In this document: piece after piece, positions 7,931 to 9,483 of the stretch | How positions within the stretch are numbered: position 1 is the stretch's first letter | Layout: every line of letters starts with the position of its first letter | Made by a program: the position numbers and the translations under genes | The notes under the pieces: generated by a model | What the model was told of the DNA's origin: nothing | Databases searched by the model: none | What the model saw: the letters and a program-made list of their open reading frames with translations, nothing else | DNA from: an uncultured Prevotellaceae bacterium | GTDB taxonomy: Bacteria; Bacteroidota; Bacteroidia; Bacteroidales; Muribaculaceae | DNA length: 9,483 nt | NCBI GenBank assembly: GCA_937892085.1 | Contig: CALAVD010000275.1 | Span: 1-9,483 of the forward strand | Direction: 5' to 3'

Positions 7931-7938
7931 ATCTTTTT

Positions 7939-9279
7939 TCAATTCTGCTCTCTTAACCAGCGTCTTAGTAGGAATGTAAGAAAATAGGGGAAGGTGTAAA
8001 ATTTACCGTTAAAGCCTATGTTTGCCGAGCAAAGTTTGATGCCATGATTAATATCATGTCCTTTAGCTGTGCTGCCAGTGAGTTTTTTGAGTGATGCAGT
8101 TGCGGTGTTGCTTGCCTTCACCTCTATAGGCCATAGGAGATTAGCACTGCGCACAAAGAAATCCATCTCAATCGACAGTTTGTCGTTGCGATAGTAATAC
8201 AAGTCATATCCTTGCTTGACAAGCATGTCGGCAACAATATTCTCAAAGATTGCTCCTTTGTAGGTAGCAAAATTCTTGTTTTGGCGCAAGTCTTCTTGCG
8301 CTTCCTCATCAAGCGAGGAAATGAGCATGCCTGTGTCACGATAATATATCTTATAAAGTGCCGGAGTGTAGTTACCTTTTAATGGCAATGCCAACTCATG
8401 CAGACAATAGCACACGTTGATGATGCCAGCGCTATTAAGCCATTCCACAGCTCCAACGTACTCTCTGTTACGAGCGCCATGCGCAATTTTTGTGACCTGG
8501 AACCGCTTGTTTTCTCGCGCTAAAAATGTCGAAATGTGACGGTAAACGGCAAGGACTTTACCTTTCTCCATCCCCACGGCATACTTGGTGATATCTTCTT
8601 CATAGTCGAGATGCAACTGTTGCTGCAATGACAAAGTTCCAGCAAAATTCTTTTGTGTGACAAAGGTGTCAACTACTTCGGGCATGCCGCCAAGCACCAT
8701 ATAATCTCGAAACAGGATGGTAAGCTGGTTCATCATAAGCTTTGATAGTGGCTTTACCTGAAGCATGTGATTGAAAAGCTCGTCAATTAGAGTGTCGTCA
8801 TAGCCACAAGCCCACAGGAATTCCTCAAAATCCATAGAGTGCATAAGCACGTCTTCTTTATAACCCACACTGTTCGACTCAATTTGCTGATAATAAACAC
8901 CCATTAACGAGCCAGAACAAATGATGTCGTAACGGCCATCAATCTTGAATGGCTTCAGACTTGTAGCGCAACTTGGGCACACCTGAAGCTCGTCGAAGAA
9001 AATCAACGTCTCACCAGGCACAAAATTGATATGAGGATTAATGAGAGTGATATTCTTGATAATAGCATCAACATTAAAGCCATCATCAAAAATACTGCAA
9101 TATTCTTCTTCAAGAGCAAAATTGATTTCAACAACATGCTTGTAGTTTTGCTTCGCAAAATGGCGAATTGACATGGTTTTGCCAACTTGACGTGCTCCCT
9201 TTACAATCAAAGGTTTGTGATTAGCTCTCTTTTTCCAGTTAATCAATATGTTATCTATCTTTCGCTTAAGCATAATCAT
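7939..9279 (-). CDS. AAA_14/DUF4143 family ATPase with C-terminal PD-(D/E)XK-like motifs
   Basis: Predicted ATP-binding protein of the AAA_14 plus DUF4143 family. These are widespread multicopy genes in anaerobic bacteria and archaea with no settled function. The frame is open from ATG 9315 (458 codons), but family members begin at MLKRKI. I therefore prefer the ATG at 9279 or 9273 (codons 13 and 15), because a promoter-like box at 9310-9303 lies downstream of the first ATG. Numbering from 9315: Walker A GARQVGKT at 40-47, Walker B LIFFDE at 104-109, sensor-like SGSLMG at 134-139, DUF4143 region about 220-390 (DYEEDITKY, KIYYRDTGML). Near the C-terminus are E358 (GAIFEN), D385 (SIEMDFF) and E398-x-K400 (WPIEVKAS), the spacing expected of a restriction-endonuclease-like fold. 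It appears intact. No partner gene is visible in the window. It is monocistronic and converges on rpmA. Confidence 0.88.
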   Translation of the reverse strand: MIMLKRKIDNILINWKKRANHKPLIVKGARQVGKTMSIRHFAKQNYKHVVEINFALEEEYCSIFDDGFNVDAIIKNITLINPHINFVPGETLIFFDELQVCPSCATSLKPFKIDGRYDIICSGSLMGVYYQQIESNSVGYKEDVLMHSMDFEEFLWACGYDDTLIDELFNHMLQVKPLSKLMMNQLTILFRDYMVLGGMPEVVDTFVTQKNFAGTLSLQQQLHLDYEEDITKYAVGMEKGKVLAVYRHISTFLARENKRFQVTKIAHGARNREYVGAVEWLNSAGIINVCYCLHELALPLKGNYTPALYKIYYRDTGMLISSLDEEAQEDLRQNKNFATYKGAIFENIVADMLVKQGYDLYYYRNDKLSIEMDFFVRSANLLWPIEVKASNTATASLKKLTGSTAKGHDINHGIKLCSANIGFNGKFYTFPYFLTFLLRRWLREQN

Positions 9280-9287
9280 TGATTGTT

Positions 9288-9369
9288 TCACATAATTCGA
9301 TGCAAATTTAAGCAAAAAATCACATAATTCCCACTTTTTAGGCCAAAAGAATCACATAATTCCCACTTT
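9288..9369 (-). repeat. Three copies of an 11-bp core phased at 32 bp upstream of the ATPase gene
   Basis: On the + strand the core TCACATAATTC occurs at 9288-9298, 9320-9330 and 9352-9362, exactly 32 bp apart. The two distal copies extend to an identical 20 bp, AATCACATAATTCCCACTTT (9318-9337 and 9350-9369), separated by an unrelated 12-bp spacer. Read in the gene direction the unit is AAAGTGGGAATTATGTGATT. All copies lie upstream of the preferred start codons. The 32-bp period is close to three helical turns, so a bound protein would sit on one face of the DNA. Confidence 0.85.
9303..9310 (-). promoter_or_regulatory. Candidate -7 box of the ATPase gene, embedded among the repeats
   Basis: Reading the minus strand, TAAATTTG (9310 down to 9303) matches the Bacteroidota -7 consensus TAnnTTTG. 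It would start transcription near 9296-9299, about 20-25 nt before the preferred start codons. No TTTG is found 19-21 nt upstream. That place is taken by the GTGGG part of a repeat copy, which would suit a promoter depending on an activator. Confidence 0.45.
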
Positions 9370-9467
9370 ATTTGTACCAGACCTTCAAAGTAGACACTGA
9401 AATTGTTTTTTAGATTAATAAAGGTGGGTTCTATAAATTAATTAAAATGTGAGATGGGTTCTTGGCC
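9341..9467. repeat. Degenerate inverted repeat containing an expanded copy of the 32-bp unit
   Basis: The + strand segment 9341-9374 contains, in order, GGCCAA, GAA, TCACAT, AATT, CCCAC and TTTATT. The minus strand of 9417-9467 contains the same blocks in the same order, with extra bases between some of them. One arm is CCCACTTTATT (9362-9372), and its near complement is AATAAAGGTGGG (9417-9428). About 40 bases between the arms (9375-9416) look unrelated. TGGGTTCT also occurs twice within the second arm (9425-9432, 9455-9462). Confidence 0.5.
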
Positions 9468-9483
9468 GTTTTTGTTTCTTTTC
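9370..9483. other. A/T-rich non-coding end of window
   Basis: No convincing open frame or RNA gene is visible in either strand between the ATPase upstream repeats and the window edge. It contains the second arm of the degenerate inverted repeat and may be the upstream region of a gene beyond the window. Confidence 0.5.

Noticed and set aside
7919..7940. Palindrome plus T-run as a terminator on the + strand
   Set aside because: The palindrome has no loop, leaving at most a 4-bp stem, and a strong terminator for rpmA already lies at 7795-7836.
9313..9315. Upstream ATG of the ATPase gene as the true start
   Set aside because: The promoter-like TAAATTTG box and one repeat copy would lie inside the coding sequence, and family members start at MLKRKI. 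9279 or 9273 is more likely, though 9315 is not excluded.
9288..9369. Short CRISPR array
   Set aside because: Only two full units and one partial, a 12-bp spacer, no cas genes in the window, and a location at a promoter. A regulatory array fits better.

Overview
The window looks like chromosomal DNA of a member of the order Bacteroidales (phylum Bacteroidota), probably a gut or oral anaerobe. Three things support this. Two large genes encode PorU-type C25 peptidases of the type IX secretion system, which is confined to this phylum. A textbook Bacteroidota promoter (TTTG, 20-nt spacer, TAnnTTTG) precedes the ribosomal operon. The genes start after A/T-rich stretches without a Shine-Dalgarno sequence. 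I cannot fix the genus from sequence alone.

Region 1 (2-6935, + strand) holds two tandem PorU-like genes of about 1.1 thousand codons each. The first lacks its 5' end because the window starts inside it. The second is complete and carries a signal peptide. Each is closed by a strong hairpin-T terminator (3358-3396 and 6963-6997), so they look like separate transcription units that arose by duplication. Both keep the catalytic His and Cys. The first keeps the family-typical GHG and the short ADD loop. The second has GHA and an insertion in that loop, so it may have diverged in substrate or partner. PorU is known in Porphyromonas as the surface sortase that removes the C-terminal domain (CTD) of type IX cargo and attaches the cargo to the outer membrane.

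Region 2 (7010-7836, + strand) is the rplU-rpmA operon for ribosomal proteins L21 and L27. It has a clear promoter, a roughly 90-nt leader with two perfect hairpins next to the rplU start, and a 3' tail with a further hairpin before the terminator. The leader is a candidate autoregulatory structure.

Region 3 (7849-7930) is a short intergenic piece. It holds a possible gene remnant on the minus strand and a perfect 12-bp palindrome.

Region 4 (7939-9483) holds a minus-strand AAA_14/DUF4143 ATPase with a C-terminal nuclease-like motif set. Its upstream region has three copies of an 11-bp core (two extended to 20 bp) phased at exactly 32 bp around a TAnnTTTG box. Beyond them lies a degenerate, expanded copy of the same unit in the opposite orientation. 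This promoter-proximal repeat architecture and the duplicated sortase pair are the two most interesting aspects of the window.
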